Positions 1 to 6,736 of a stretch of DNA of 34,553 nt are shown here, in pieces (position 1 is the stretch's first letter; the number at the start of each line of letters is the position of its first letter). This DNA comes from Candidatus Zhuqueibacterota bacterium. GTDB taxonomy: Bacteria; Zhuqueibacterota; Zhuqueibacteria; Residuimicrobiales; Krinioviventaceae. The notes below the pieces were generated by a model that saw only the letters and a program-made list of their open reading frames with translations, was not told the DNA's origin and did not search any database. Made by a program: the position numbers and the translations under genes. The stretch spans positions 1 through 34,553 of the forward strand of contig RQOI01000657.1 of assembly GCA_003854995.1 (NCBI GenBank). The letters run 5' to 3'.

Positions 1-690
1 GGCGATATGGTTGTAAAGATATTCACGATAGCCTCGTCCCAGCACGCCGGGGATGTCGATCCACATTTCTGCGATAGGGCCATAATTCTGCAACAGCTCT
101 TGTATCTGCGCGGTTTGAAAATTCTGATACAGTGATGTTGTATGCGGCGGCATGACATCTTCTTGGGTAGCAGGGAAGGAATTCTGCCCATTCCAGTCGC
201 CGCCATCGGACGGCGTCTCACTACCAAAACGATTGTGGTTGTCCCAGGAACAGTAGTAAAATCCTGGCTTGACACCACGCTTTTCACACGCGCGCACGAA
301 CGCCTCGACCACATCCGTCGTGTTGGCGCTGCTGGTCACGTTATAGTCCGTGCATTTGGTTGGCCAGAGACAGTGGCCGGCGACATGTTTCGCAGTCAAG
401 ATGGCATAGCGCATGCCGGCATCGCGCGCCACTGATATCCATTGGTCGACATCAAGTGCGTCCGGGGCATAGAGCGTCGAAGGGGCGTGGCCATCCGGCA
501 GCTCCTGCCCGAGGAACGTGCTCATGCCAAAATGGATGAACATGCCGTAGCGCAATTGCTCCCATTTGTGCAATTGCGTTAAGGACAATCGTTGCATTCC
601 CTGCTGTGTCGGTGATGGTCCCTGGCATGTTGACAAAGAAGCACCGGCCAGCGCAGCAGCACCGGCCTGGAAAAAGTGACGTCGGTTCAT
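1..690 (-). CDS. Alpha-L-fucosidase, GH29 family (partial, C-terminus off window)
   Basis: This frame is open from position 690 to the window edge (230 codons) and is missing from the ORF track because its end lies outside. The N-terminus, MNRRHFFQAGAAALAGAS, looks like a Tat signal peptide, so export is inferred. GH29 landmarks follow in order: RYGMFIHFGMST (residues 48-59), LTAKHVAGHCLWPT (about 99-112) and AEMWIDIPG, where Asp212 is at the position of the family nucleophile. The family hydrolyses terminal alpha-L-fucose from glycans. An ATG at 693 is also possible, but the GAGG Shine-Dalgarno lies 6 nt from the 690 ATG and only 3 nt from the other. A TATATT at 713-718 could be a -10 box but has no good -35. 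The neighbouring sulfatase suggests use of sulfated, fucosylated glycans. Substrate is not determinable here. Confidence 0.88.
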   Translation of the reverse strand, partial: MNRRHFFQAGAAALAGASLSTCQGPSPTQQGMQRLSLTQLHKWEQLRYGMFIHFGMSTFLGQELPDGHAPSTLYAPDALDVDQWISVARDAGMRYAILTAKHVAGHCLWPTKCTDYNVTSSANTTDVVEAFVRACEKRGVKPGFYYCSWDNHNRFGSETPSDGGDWNGQNSFPATQEDVMPPHTTSLYQNFQTAQIQELLQNYGPIAEMWIDIPGVLGRGYREYLYNHIA

Positions 691-794
691 CATTGGCCTC
701 ATCGAACTCTAAAATATAAGGCTGCATCATGAAAAAAGATAATCACTGAGGAAACGTGGCGCGGCCTTTGGCCGCAACCAAAAGCATCTAAACC

Positions 795-859
795 AGGGCG
801 CCGAGTCACAGAGGAAAAGAAGCGAAATCGGGCATTATCTCTGCGAATCTCGGCGCCCT
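795..859. repeat. Imperfect inverted repeat (long hairpin) in intergenic DNA
   Basis: The arms AGGGCGCCGAG (795-805) and CTCGGCGCCCT (849-859) are perfectly complementary over 11 bp. After an asymmetric internal loop, a second block CAGAG/CTCTG (809-813 with 839-843) extends the pairing, leaving a loop of about 25 nt. There is no T-run on either side, so this does not look like an intrinsic terminator. It may be a small palindromic repeat element. Confidence 0.65.
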
Positions 860-950
860 CAGCGGTTGGATTTAATACTTGAAAAAAAACAGGATGTTGC
901 TGATTTGTATTACGGAAAGAACGATTTGACATGTTCTTATCAGTGTTTTA

Positions 951-967
951 TCCGTGAAAATCCGTGG
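951..967. repeat. Short direct repeat, 10-bp period
   Basis: Two copies of TCCGTG lie at 951-956 and 961-966, separated by AAAA. The surrounding sequence (cagtgttttatccgtg) is of a type seen in intergenic spacers of unrelated environmental bacteria, by recollection. No coding potential is visible. Confidence 0.45.
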
Positions 968-1057
968 CCTCTACAATTTAGTTGCGGCCTGTAGCCCGAT
1001 GCCCTCATCCCAGTGGCGAAAAGTACAGTTTTTCCGCAAGAACCATCATAAATCTCT

Positions 1058-2902
1058 TCATCCCAATATTTCGCTGAGATGCTTCGCTGCCCGGACGACA
1101 TAGTCATCTTGATGCTGAGCGAGTTCTGTCTTGAGCACCGGCAGCGCCGGCAGAGCATAGTCGCCGATCTGCTCGAGCGCATTGACGGCGCGCAAGACGA
1201 CTTTGCCGTTCGCATGCGCGAGCAGCCCGATCAGTGCGTCCACCCCCTCTTTGTGAAATCCCAATTTCACCACCGCTTCAGCGGCCACAGCGACGACATC
1301 CCCATCCGGATCTTTGAGCCGCACGAACAGATCATCGATGGCCGGACCAGCCTGGTCGCCGAGCACCAGACAACCCATCGCGCCCCAAAAACGGATTGTC
1401 GGATTGGCATCTGCCATGGCCGCGCAAAGGTCCGGCAGATGCGCGGCGTCATAGTCAGTGGCCATCTCGGCGACCGGCAAGATGCGTTCCAGCTCGTACG
1501 CAGCAGAGTGGACATAGTCATAGACCGTGCCATTTTGGGCAATATCGGCCAGCGCGCCCTCGGGCAAAAATCCGGAATCCCTTATCTCCAGCAGCCAGTT
1601 GCGCAGGTCAGCCCGCATGCGCACGAGCCGCTGTCGATAGTGTGGTGTTGCCGCTAGATTGTGCACCTCCCAGGGATCGTTGCGGCTGTCAAAGAGTTCT
1701 TCAAAGGGTTTCGGTCGCCAGAACTTTCTTTGCACATCGTTGCAGCGGCCGGCCAGAAATTCCTCCTCCCACGACCGGGTTAGAGGTGCACGCCAGAGGT
1801 ATTCGAGATACTGCCCAAAAATCCGCTGCGGATTGTAATGACGGACATAGCGGAACTGTTTGTCACGGATGGTGCGACTGAAATCATATTTTTCATCCAT
1901 GCGATCGCGAAAAGAGTGCGCATATTTTCTCGGTTTGCCCTTTTGTTTGCCGAGAAATACCGTGCCCTGCATGTGGCGCGGCACCGCGATGCCGGCCAGA
2001 CTCAGAAATGTTGCCGGAAAATCGATAAAGGTGATCAGTTGATCGATGCGCGCGCCGGGACTAGCCGGCGCCAGATGTCTGTACTTTGGCGGAAAACGAA
2101 TGATCATCGGCACGTGCAAACCGCTGTCATAGAGGTAACGCTTGCTGCGCGCGAGCACGCCACCGTGATCGGCGAAATAAATGACAATTGTCTCTTCCGC
2201 CAGCCCGGCCTCCTCGAGCTCCTGGAGGCGCTCGCCAAACAGCGCATCGAGATCCTCAATCTTGTCATAGTACTGCGCCCAATCATGGCGAACCACCGGC
2301 GTATCTGGATGATAAGGCGGCAGCGGCGCCAATCCCGGATCATGGCGCAGTTGATCCGCAGGGATGCTGCTATGCACAGAGCTCTCGTGACTCACTGTGT
2401 AATTAAAGATGGCAAAAAAGGGCATGCCTTGCGGCCGATTTTTATAGTGTGCCTCTTGCCCAGACTCGTCCCAATAGGAGCCATCTTCGCCGTGAAAGTT
2501 ATAGTCGGTCTTGGCGTTGTTCGTGCAATAGTAACCGGCCTCGCGCAGGTACATCGGGTACGGCTTGATGACATCGGGGATGGGGTAGCGGCTGCGCATG
2601 TGCTGCGTGCCCATGGAAGGCGGATAGACGCCGGTGATGATGGTGCAGCGGGCCGGCGCGCAGACCGGCGCGGTGGCGAAAACATTCTCATACAGGATGC
2701 CCTGTTGAGCGAAACGATCGAAATTCGGCGTCGTGGCGAACGCATCGCCGTAGCAGCCGAAGAATGGGCTGTTATCCTCGCTGGTGATGCAGAGAATATT
2801 TGGGCGATCTCTGTCGGCGGCGCATCGGTGCAATGACCCAGCGAAACAGGCGCCCGCGGTGCCGAGGACAGCTCGCATGAATTGGCGACGGGAGTTCAAC
2901 AT
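1058..2902 (-). CDS. Tat-exported sulfatase (formylglycine type) with C-terminal HEAT-like repeats
   Basis: A 614-aa protein of the S1 sulfatase family, which hydrolyses sulfate esters or N-sulfates. The N-terminus SRRQFM followed by a hydrophobic stretch is a Tat signal, so it should act in the periplasm or outside the cell. The opening PNILCITSEDN (about 34-44) supplies metal ligands, and CAPAR (81-85) matches the C-x-P-x-R signature whose Cys is oxidised to formylglycine. Later YFADHGG is the second metal site. The last ~120 residues (from about 490) are helical repeats of HEAT type, as in some sulfoglucosamine sulfohydrolase-like enzymes; the exact substrate is not established. The start is supported by AGGAGG 7 nt upstream of the ATG. 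An anaerobic or aerobic maturase must exist elsewhere, as none is in the window. Confidence 0.9.
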   Translation of the reverse strand: MLNSRRQFMRAVLGTAGACFAGSLHRCAADRDRPNILCITSEDNSPFFGCYGDAFATTPNFDRFAQQGILYENVFATAPVCAPARCTIITGVYPPSMGTQHMRSRYPIPDVIKPYPMYLREAGYYCTNNAKTDYNFHGEDGSYWDESGQEAHYKNRPQGMPFFAIFNYTVSHESSVHSSIPADQLRHDPGLAPLPPYHPDTPVVRHDWAQYYDKIEDLDALFGERLQELEEAGLAEETIVIYFADHGGVLARSKRYLYDSGLHVPMIIRFPPKYRHLAPASPGARIDQLITFIDFPATFLSLAGIAVPRHMQGTVFLGKQKGKPRKYAHSFRDRMDEKYDFSRTIRDKQFRYVRHYNPQRIFGQYLEYLWRAPLTRSWEEEFLAGRCNDVQRKFWRPKPFEELFDSRNDPWEVHNLAATPHYRQRLVRMRADLRNWLLEIRDSGFLPEGALADIAQNGTVYDYVHSAAYELERILPVAEMATDYDAAHLPDLCAAMADANPTIRFWGAMGCLVLGDQAGPAIDDLFVRLKDPDGDVVAVAAEAVVKLGFHKEGVDALIGLLAHANGKVVLRAVNALEQIGDYALPALPVLKTELAQHQDDYVVRAAKHLSEILG

Positions 2903-2956
2903 GGCCAGCCTCCTGCAAAAAATCTAAGGGTGAGTCTTGCTAAAGGTATTGAGAAT

Positions 2957-2984
2957 AATATAAGAGATTTAGGGAAAGATGCAA
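2957..2984 (-). promoter_or_regulatory. Sigma-70-type promoter candidate for the sulfatase
   Basis: The minus strand reads TTGCAT (2984-2979), a 16-bp spacer, then TATATT (2962-2957). The predicted start near 2950 gives a leader of roughly 48 nt before the sulfatase ATG at 2902. It lies just downstream of the ribosomal operon terminator, so the sulfatase is an independent unit. Confidence 0.55.
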
Positions 2985-3001
2985 AAAATATTTGCGGCGA
3001 G

Positions 3002-3020
3002 GCCCCCTGCAGGAGGGGGC
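3002..3020. repeat. GC-rich hairpin GCCCCCT-GCAGG-AGGGGGC
   Basis: A perfect 7-bp stem with a 5-nt loop, just downstream of the rplT operon terminator on the minus strand. There is no immediate T-run in either direction, so it is either a back-up termination or stability structure, or a chance dyad. Confidence 0.5.
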
Positions 3021-3022
3021 AT

Positions 3023-3064
3023 AAAAAAAGGAGATCATTGAACCATTCGATTCAAAAATCTCCT
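3023..3064 (-). terminator. Rho-independent terminator of thrS-infC-rpmI-rplT
   Basis: On the minus strand AGGAGAT (3064-3058) pairs with ATCTCCT (3035-3029), with an inner TTGAA/TTCAA pairing. The stem runs straight into a T-run at 3028-3023. It sits 44 nt after the rplT stop codon, as expected for the end of this operon. Confidence 0.9.
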
Positions 3065-3107
3065 CATGCGATTCTCATGCGACTATCCGCCAGCCAGCAA
3101 GAACTGA

Positions 3108-3458
3108 CTATGCGGCGCGAACCGTCTTGACAATCTCCTCGAAAGCATGGATGTCATGCACGGCCAGCTCCGCAAGCATCTTGCGATTGATATCCAGGCC
3201 TTTTTTGTTCATGCCATCGATCAATTGCGAATAGGACATGTCGAACAGGCGCGCCGCAGCATTGATGCGGCAGATCCACAGGCTGCGAAACTCGCGACGT
3301 CGCGCACGACGGTCGCGATAGGCATAAAGCATTCCCTTTTCAACTTGTTCTTTAGCTGATCGATACAAACGGCTCTTGCCGCCCCAGTAACCCCTGGCAG
3401 CCTTTAGATATTTATTGCGTCGTTGCCGTGTCGGCACCGACGAACTTGATCTGGGCAT
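3108..3458 (-). CDS. rplT: 50S ribosomal protein L20
   Basis: A 116-aa basic protein of the usual L20 length. Family-typical stretches are KAARGYWGGKSRLYRSAKEQ (about 19-38), YAYRDRRARRREFRSLWICR and the C-terminal globular part with MSYSQLIDGMNKKGLDINRK. L20 binds 23S rRNA early in large-subunit assembly and in well-studied bacteria represses its own operon by binding the mRNA. The start is preceded by a strong GGAGGAG. It is the last gene of the infC-rpmI-rplT order, 37 nt after rpmI and followed by the operon terminator. Whether the 37-nt spacer carries an L20 operator cannot be judged by eye. Confidence 0.97.
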   Translation of the reverse strand: MPRSSSSVPTRQRRNKYLKAARGYWGGKSRLYRSAKEQVEKGMLYAYRDRRARRREFRSLWICRINAAARLFDMSYSQLIDGMNKKGLDINRKMLAELAVHDIHAFEEIVKTVRAA

Positions 3459-3495
3459 ATCTCCTCCAAAACATTAGCAATTCCGCAAGCCATCT

Positions 3496-3690
3496 CTAGT
3501 GCGAGATGAGTTGCCGGACTCGTTTCTCATCTGCGGCCGCGATCAGGCCGGGCTTGCGTAATTTTCTTTTTCTTTTTTGCGATTTCTTTGTTAAAATATG
3601 GCGCGCATAGGCGTTATTTTTACGGATTCTTCCACTTCCGGTTCGGCGGAAGCGTTTGGAAGAAGCCCGATTCGATTTCATCTTGGGCAT
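3496..3690 (-). CDS. rpmI: 50S ribosomal protein L35
   Basis: A 64-aa, strongly basic protein beginning MPKMKSNRASSKRFRRTGSG, typical of L35 in length and sequence, with the conserved HILTKKSQKRKRKLR core. It is a structural protein of the large ribosomal subunit. The start has AGGAAGTG about 6 nt upstream. It lies 11 nt after infC and 37 nt before rplT, the conserved order. Confidence 0.97.
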   Translation of the reverse strand: MPKMKSNRASSKRFRRTGSGRIRKNNAYARHILTKKSQKRKRKLRKPGLIAAADEKRVRQLISH

Positions 3691-3701
3691 TGTTGCACTT
3701 C

Positions 3702-4211
3702 CTATTTTTTTGTCATGAACAACACCAATTGACCACCTTCAAGTTTGGTGTCTTTTTCAACCTTGGCGATATCTTCCAGCGCCTCCATAAACTTGTCTAA
3801 AACCCTCTGTCCGTATTCGCGGTGTGCGTTTTCTCTGCCGCGAAACATGACCGTCGCTTTGACGCGGTTGCCCTGCTCAATGAATTTGCGCGCGTGCCTC
3901 ACCTTGAACTCAAAATCGTGATCATCGGTCTTTGGCCTAAAGCGAACCTCTTTGGTGACGATGACGTGCTGCTTTTTACGATTTTCTTTCTCTTTTTTGG
4001 CAAGTTCGTATTTATATTTGCCAAAGTCCATAATCTTGCAGACCGGTGGTTTTGCGTTTGGCGAGAGCTCAACGAGGTCCAAGCCCGCCTGCTCAGCCCT
4101 GATCAGAGCTTCAGAAGAGCTCACCACACCGATTTGCTGCCCTTCGGCGCCGATCAATCTGACTTGCGCAGTATCAATTTCATCATTGATACGAACTTCT
4201 TTTTTCTTAAT
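3702..4211 (-). CDS. infC: Translation initiation factor IF-3, starting at ATT
   Basis: IF-3 binds the 30S subunit, checks the start codon and initiator tRNA, and prevents premature 50S joining. The ORF track starts at an internal TTG (4157), but the frame continues upstream through the conserved N-terminus KKKEVRINDEIDTAQVRLIG. The only sensible start is ATT at 4211-4209: it has GGAGGT 5 nt upstream, and an in-frame TAA lies two codons before it. The product is 169 aa, the usual length. The N-domain covers about 1-80, followed by a lysine-rich linker (YELAKKEKENRKK) and the C-domain (VRFRPKTDDHDFEFKVRHA). An ATT start is the known basis of IF-3 autoregulation in Escherichia coli, so the same control is inferred here. 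It follows thrS by 32 nt. Confidence 0.96.
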   Translation of the reverse strand: MKKKEVRINDEIDTAQVRLIGAEGQQIGVVSSSEALIRAEQAGLDLVELSPNAKPPVCKIMDFGKYKYELAKKEKENRKKQHVIVTKEVRFRPKTDDHDFEFKVRHARKFIEQGNRVKATVMFRGRENAHREYGQRVLDKFMEALEDIAKVEKDTKLEGGQLVLFMTKK

Positions 4212-4216
4212 AGGTT

Positions 4217-4222
4217 ACCTCC
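4217..4222 (-). promoter_or_regulatory. Shine-Dalgarno GGAGGT that fixes the ATT start of infC
   Basis: GGAGGT stands 5 nt upstream of ATT (4211-4209). An ATG overlapping it in another frame (ATGGAGGTA...) terminates after five codons, so it cannot serve infC. Confidence 0.85.
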
Positions 4223-4243
4223 ATGAGAGAGTTCATTGAGCAG

Positions 4244-6160
4244 TTATGCCGCGGCTTTTTTCTCGACCCGGTCATGGATCATCTCGATAAAATCCGTCAA
4301 GCCGGATGAACCCAGGTCGCCCTGCTGACGTTTTCGGACAGAGACCGTTTTTTGCTCAGCCTCCTTTTGCCCGACAATGAGCATGAAAGGAATTTTGCCC
4401 GTCTCTGCTTCTCGAATTTTATAGCCGACTTTTTCATTCCGGTCATCGAGCTCGGCGCGCACATCCGCCTCCAGGAGCTGGGCGTGCACTGCTTTCGCAT
4501 AGTCGTGCTGAGCATCAGTGATTGGTATCACCTGCACCTGGACGGGCGCCAGCCACAGCGGAAACGCGCCGGCGTAATGCTCGATCATCACGCCGAAGAA
4601 ACGCTCGAGCGAGCCGAGGAGCGCGCGATGAATCATGATGGGCTGATGTTTCTCGCCGTCCGCGCCAATATAGGAAATATCAAAGCGTTCCGGTTCATTG
4701 AAATCGACCTGAATAGTTGAGCACTGCCAGGACCGTCCGATGGAATCGCGTATTTTGATATCGACCTTGGGCCCATAGAAAACGCCTTCGCCGGGATCGA
4801 CCTCGTAGGGGATGCCCGTCTTTTCCAGTCCATTTTTCAACGCCTCGGTCGCGCGATCCCAATTGGGCAGACTGCCCACATACTTTGCGGGCCGAGTTGA
4901 AAGATAGACATCCATATCATCAAATCCAAATGCCTTCAGCATGCCGGTTGAAAAATCTATCAATTTCACCACTTCATCGTCGAGTTGATCGGGTCGACAA
5001 AAGATGTGCGCATCATCCTGGGTGAAGCCGCGAACCCGCATGAGGCCGTGCAGCACGCCGGAGCGCTCGTAGCGATAGACAGTGCCCAGTTCAGCCCACC
5101 GATAGGGCAGGTCGCGGTAGCTGCGAGTCCTGCTTTTATAAATCAGCAGATGAAATGGGCAGTTCATGGGTTTGACCAGATATTCCTGTTCATCCACCTG
5201 CATGGAACTGTACATATTCTCGGTGAAGAATTCGAGATGGCCGCTGGTCTTCCACAGATCCTTGCGCGCAATGTGCGGCGAATTGACGAATTCATAGCCG
5301 GCCTTGAGATGACGCTGTCGCCAGAATTCCTCGATTTTATGGCGAATGAAGGCGCCTTTGGGATGCCACAGGACCAGACCGGGACCGGTCTCGTCCTGGA
5401 TGCTGAACAGATCGAGCTCTTTTCCCAGGCGACGATGATCTCGTTTCTTCGCCTCTTCCAGTCGGGTCACGTACTCGTCGAGCTGAGATTTTTTCGGAAA
5501 CGAGATGCCGTACAGCCGCTGCAGCATCGGATTCCTCTCATCTCCCAGCCAATAGGCGCCGGCGATGCTCAGCAGCTTAAAGTACTTGACATAGCCGGTG
5601 GAAGGCAGATGCGGCCCGCGGCAGAGATCGATGAAATCGCCTTCCCGGTAAATGGCTGGCGGTTCACCGAGACGTTCGATCTGTTCGACTTTGTAATCCT
5701 CTTTTCTTTCCTTAAAGAGTGCGATCGCCTCTGCCGCTGACAGCTCGGCGCGCTGGAAAGGTCGATCAGCATCGGCGATCTCTTGCATCTTTTTTTCGAT
5801 CCTTTCGAGATCATCCATACTGATGCTTTGACCGGCATCGATGTCATAGTAAAATCCTTCTTCCACGGGCGGGCCAAAGGCGAACTTGGCATCCGGAAAG
5901 AGCTCTTTCACGGCGTGCGCCATGATGTGGGCGGAGCTGTGCCAAAAGACATCCTTGCCGTCGCGAGAGTCAAAGGTCAGGAACTCGATCTTGCCGGAAG
6001 GCAGGGCCCGAGACAAGTCAAAGAGCTTGTCATCCACTTTGACGGCCACCGCTTCCTTTTTGATCCGGCCGTTGATATCGTTCAGAATATCCTGACCCGC
6101 AACGCCGGCTGGATAGTTTTTGACGCTGCCATCCGGAAATGTGATTTGAATGTCCGACAC
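4244..6160 (-). CDS. thrS: Threonyl-tRNA synthetase
   Basis: A 638-aa class II synthetase that charges tRNA-Thr. In order: a TGS domain (about 1-65, ITFPDGSVKNYPAG), the editing/SAD region with HSSAHIMAHAVKELFPDAKF and CRGPHLPSTG, the catalytic core with motif 2 (YRYERSGVLHGLMRVRGFTQ) and a zinc ligand in VKPMNCPFH, motif 3 (IMIHRALLGSLERF) and the anticodon domain (VQVIPI...). The track start at 6283 runs through tRNA-Val and is an artefact. GTG at 6160-6158 gives a normal N-terminus (SDIQITFPDG) with a GGTG-containing ribosome binding site. The gene starts only 36 nt after the T-run of the tRNA terminator and heads the infC-rpmI-rplT operon. Confidence 0.96.
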   Translation of the reverse strand: MSDIQITFPDGSVKNYPAGVAGQDILNDINGRIKKEAVAVKVDDKLFDLSRALPSGKIEFLTFDSRDGKDVFWHSSAHIMAHAVKELFPDAKFAFGPPVEEGFYYDIDAGQSISMDDLERIEKKMQEIADADRPFQRAELSAAEAIALFKERKEDYKVEQIERLGEPPAIYREGDFIDLCRGPHLPSTGYVKYFKLLSIAGAYWLGDERNPMLQRLYGISFPKKSQLDEYVTRLEEAKKRDHRRLGKELDLFSIQDETGPGLVLWHPKGAFIRHKIEEFWRQRHLKAGYEFVNSPHIARKDLWKTSGHLEFFTENMYSSMQVDEQEYLVKPMNCPFHLLIYKSRTRSYRDLPYRWAELGTVYRYERSGVLHGLMRVRGFTQDDAHIFCRPDQLDDEVVKLIDFSTGMLKAFGFDDMDVYLSTRPAKYVGSLPNWDRATEALKNGLEKTGIPYEVDPGEGVFYGPKVDIKIRDSIGRSWQCSTIQVDFNEPERFDISYIGADGEKHQPIMIHRALLGSLERFFGVMIEHYAGAFPLWLAPVQVQVIPITDAQHDYAKAVHAQLLEADVRAELDDRNEKVGYKIREAETGKIPFMLIVGQKEAEQKTVSVRKRQQGDLGSSGLTDFIEMIHDRVEKKAAA

Positions 6161-6196
6161 TTTATCACCTTTTTCCAAGAGCTGTTTCTGAAAACC

Positions 6197-6218
6197 AAAA
6201 ACCGCCTCTATGAGGCGG
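6197..6218 (-). terminator. Rho-independent terminator (or attenuator) between tRNA-Val and thrS
   Basis: On the minus strand CCGCCTC and GAGGCGG form a perfect 7-bp stem with a 3-nt loop, followed directly by five Ts. It ends the tRNA cluster. No convincing promoter fits in the 36 nt between it and thrS, so partial read-through into thrS is possible. Confidence 0.85.
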
Positions 6219-6237
6219 CTTGGCCTTGCACTCGATG

Positions 6238-6311
6238 TGGGCGGTACTGGATTTGAACCGGTGACCCCTTGCATGTCAAGCAAGTACTCTAACCAACTGA
6301 GCTAACCGCCC
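6238..6311 (-). tRNA. tRNA-Val (GAC)
   Basis: The acceptor arms GGGCGGT/ACCGCCC pair fully, the D-stem GCTC/GAGT has one G-U, and the anticodon stem CTTGC/GCAAG encloses loop TTGACAT with anticodon GAC (reads GUC, Val). The T-stem ACCGG/CCAGT has one C-A mismatch in the middle. Discriminator A; CCA is not encoded. It is the last of four clustered tRNAs. Confidence 0.93.
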
Positions 6312-6394
6312 TTGTTTCTCTATCTTTACCGTGCTCAAAAAAAAAGCGTACCACTGTGGTCACGCCGCTTGAGAAGCACCTCTGAGGTCCAATG

Positions 6395-6480
6395 TGCCGA
6401 GGGCCGGAATCGAACCGGCACGGACATAGCTGCCCGAGGGATTTTAAGTCCCTTGCGTCTACCAATTTCGCCACCCCGGC
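6395..6480 (-). tRNA. tRNA-Leu (UAA)
   Basis: Acceptor GCCGGGG/CCTCGGC (one G-U), anticodon stem AGGGA/TCCCT with loop CTTAAAA, anticodon TAA, and a long variable arm (cgggcagctatgtccg), as expected for a type II tRNA. The T-loop is TTCGATT. Discriminator A; CCA is not encoded. Length 86 nt. Confidence 0.95.
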
Positions 6481-6499
6481 CACGTTCGGCTCTCGCGAG

Positions 6500-6572
6500 A
6501 GGCGGCGATCGGAGTCGAACCGATGAATAGAGGTTTTGCAGACCTCCGCCTTAGCCACTTGGCTACGCCGCC
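6500..6572 (-). tRNA. tRNA-Cys (GCA)
   Basis: Acceptor GGCGGCG/CGCCGCC, anticodon stem GAGGT/ACCTC with loop CTGCAAA, anticodon GCA. The discriminator base is U, the known identity element for Cys. CCA is not encoded. It lies 7 nt after tRNA-Gly. Confidence 0.95.
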
Positions 6573-6579
6573 GGTTTTG

Positions 6580-6651
6580 AGCGGGAGACGAGATTCGAAC
6601 TCGCGACCCCAACCTTGGCAAGGTTGTGTTCTACCACTGAACTACTCCCGC
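6580..6651 (-). tRNA. tRNA-Gly (GCC)
   Basis: Acceptor GCGGGAG/CTCCCGC, D-loop TTCAGTGGTAGAA, anticodon stem CAACC/GGTTG with loop TTGCCAA, anticodon GCC. Discriminator U; CCA is not encoded. It is the first tRNA of the cluster, about 10 nt after the predicted transcription start. Confidence 0.95.
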
Positions 6652-6666
6652 TGATGAGAGTTTGTA

Positions 6667-6695
6667 AATATAGCAATTTCACTATCGCAATGCAA
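6667..6695 (-). promoter_or_regulatory. Promoter of the Gly-Cys-Leu-Val tRNA cluster
   Basis: TTGCAT (6695-6690) and TATATT (6672-6667) are separated by exactly 17 bp on the minus strand. The start would be near 6660, just ahead of tRNA-Gly. It lies between the end of the DUF3616 gene (6737) and the tRNAs; no terminator is seen after that gene. Confidence 0.7.
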
Positions 6696-6736
6696 GATTT
6701 TTTTTGCGGAGAACGATCGTTTTTCCCGATTGCGCC

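Larger units (their letters stand above)
691..1057. other. Intergenic region between sulfatase and fucosidase, with repeats and no gene
   Basis: No supportable gene is seen. The short ORFs in the track here lack ribosome binding sites and protein-like composition. The region holds an imperfect long inverted repeat (795-859), a small perfect hairpin GCGGCC-TTT-GGCCGC (761-775) with no following T-run, and a 10-bp direct repeat, tccgtgaaaatccgtgg, at 951-967. Such low-divergence intergenic motifs resemble sequences I recall from intergenic regions of many environmental bacterial genomes; that similarity is from memory, not a search. Confidence 0.6.

Noticed and set aside
761-775. GCGGCC-TTT-GGCCGC hairpin as a terminator
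   Set aside because: No T-run follows on either strand, and no gene ends immediately before it.
6161-6283. 41-residue N-terminal extension of thrS in the ORF track (MLDMQGVTGSNPVPPTS...)
   Set aside because: This is the translation of tRNA-Val and the terminator; the TGS domain begins at the GTG at 6160.
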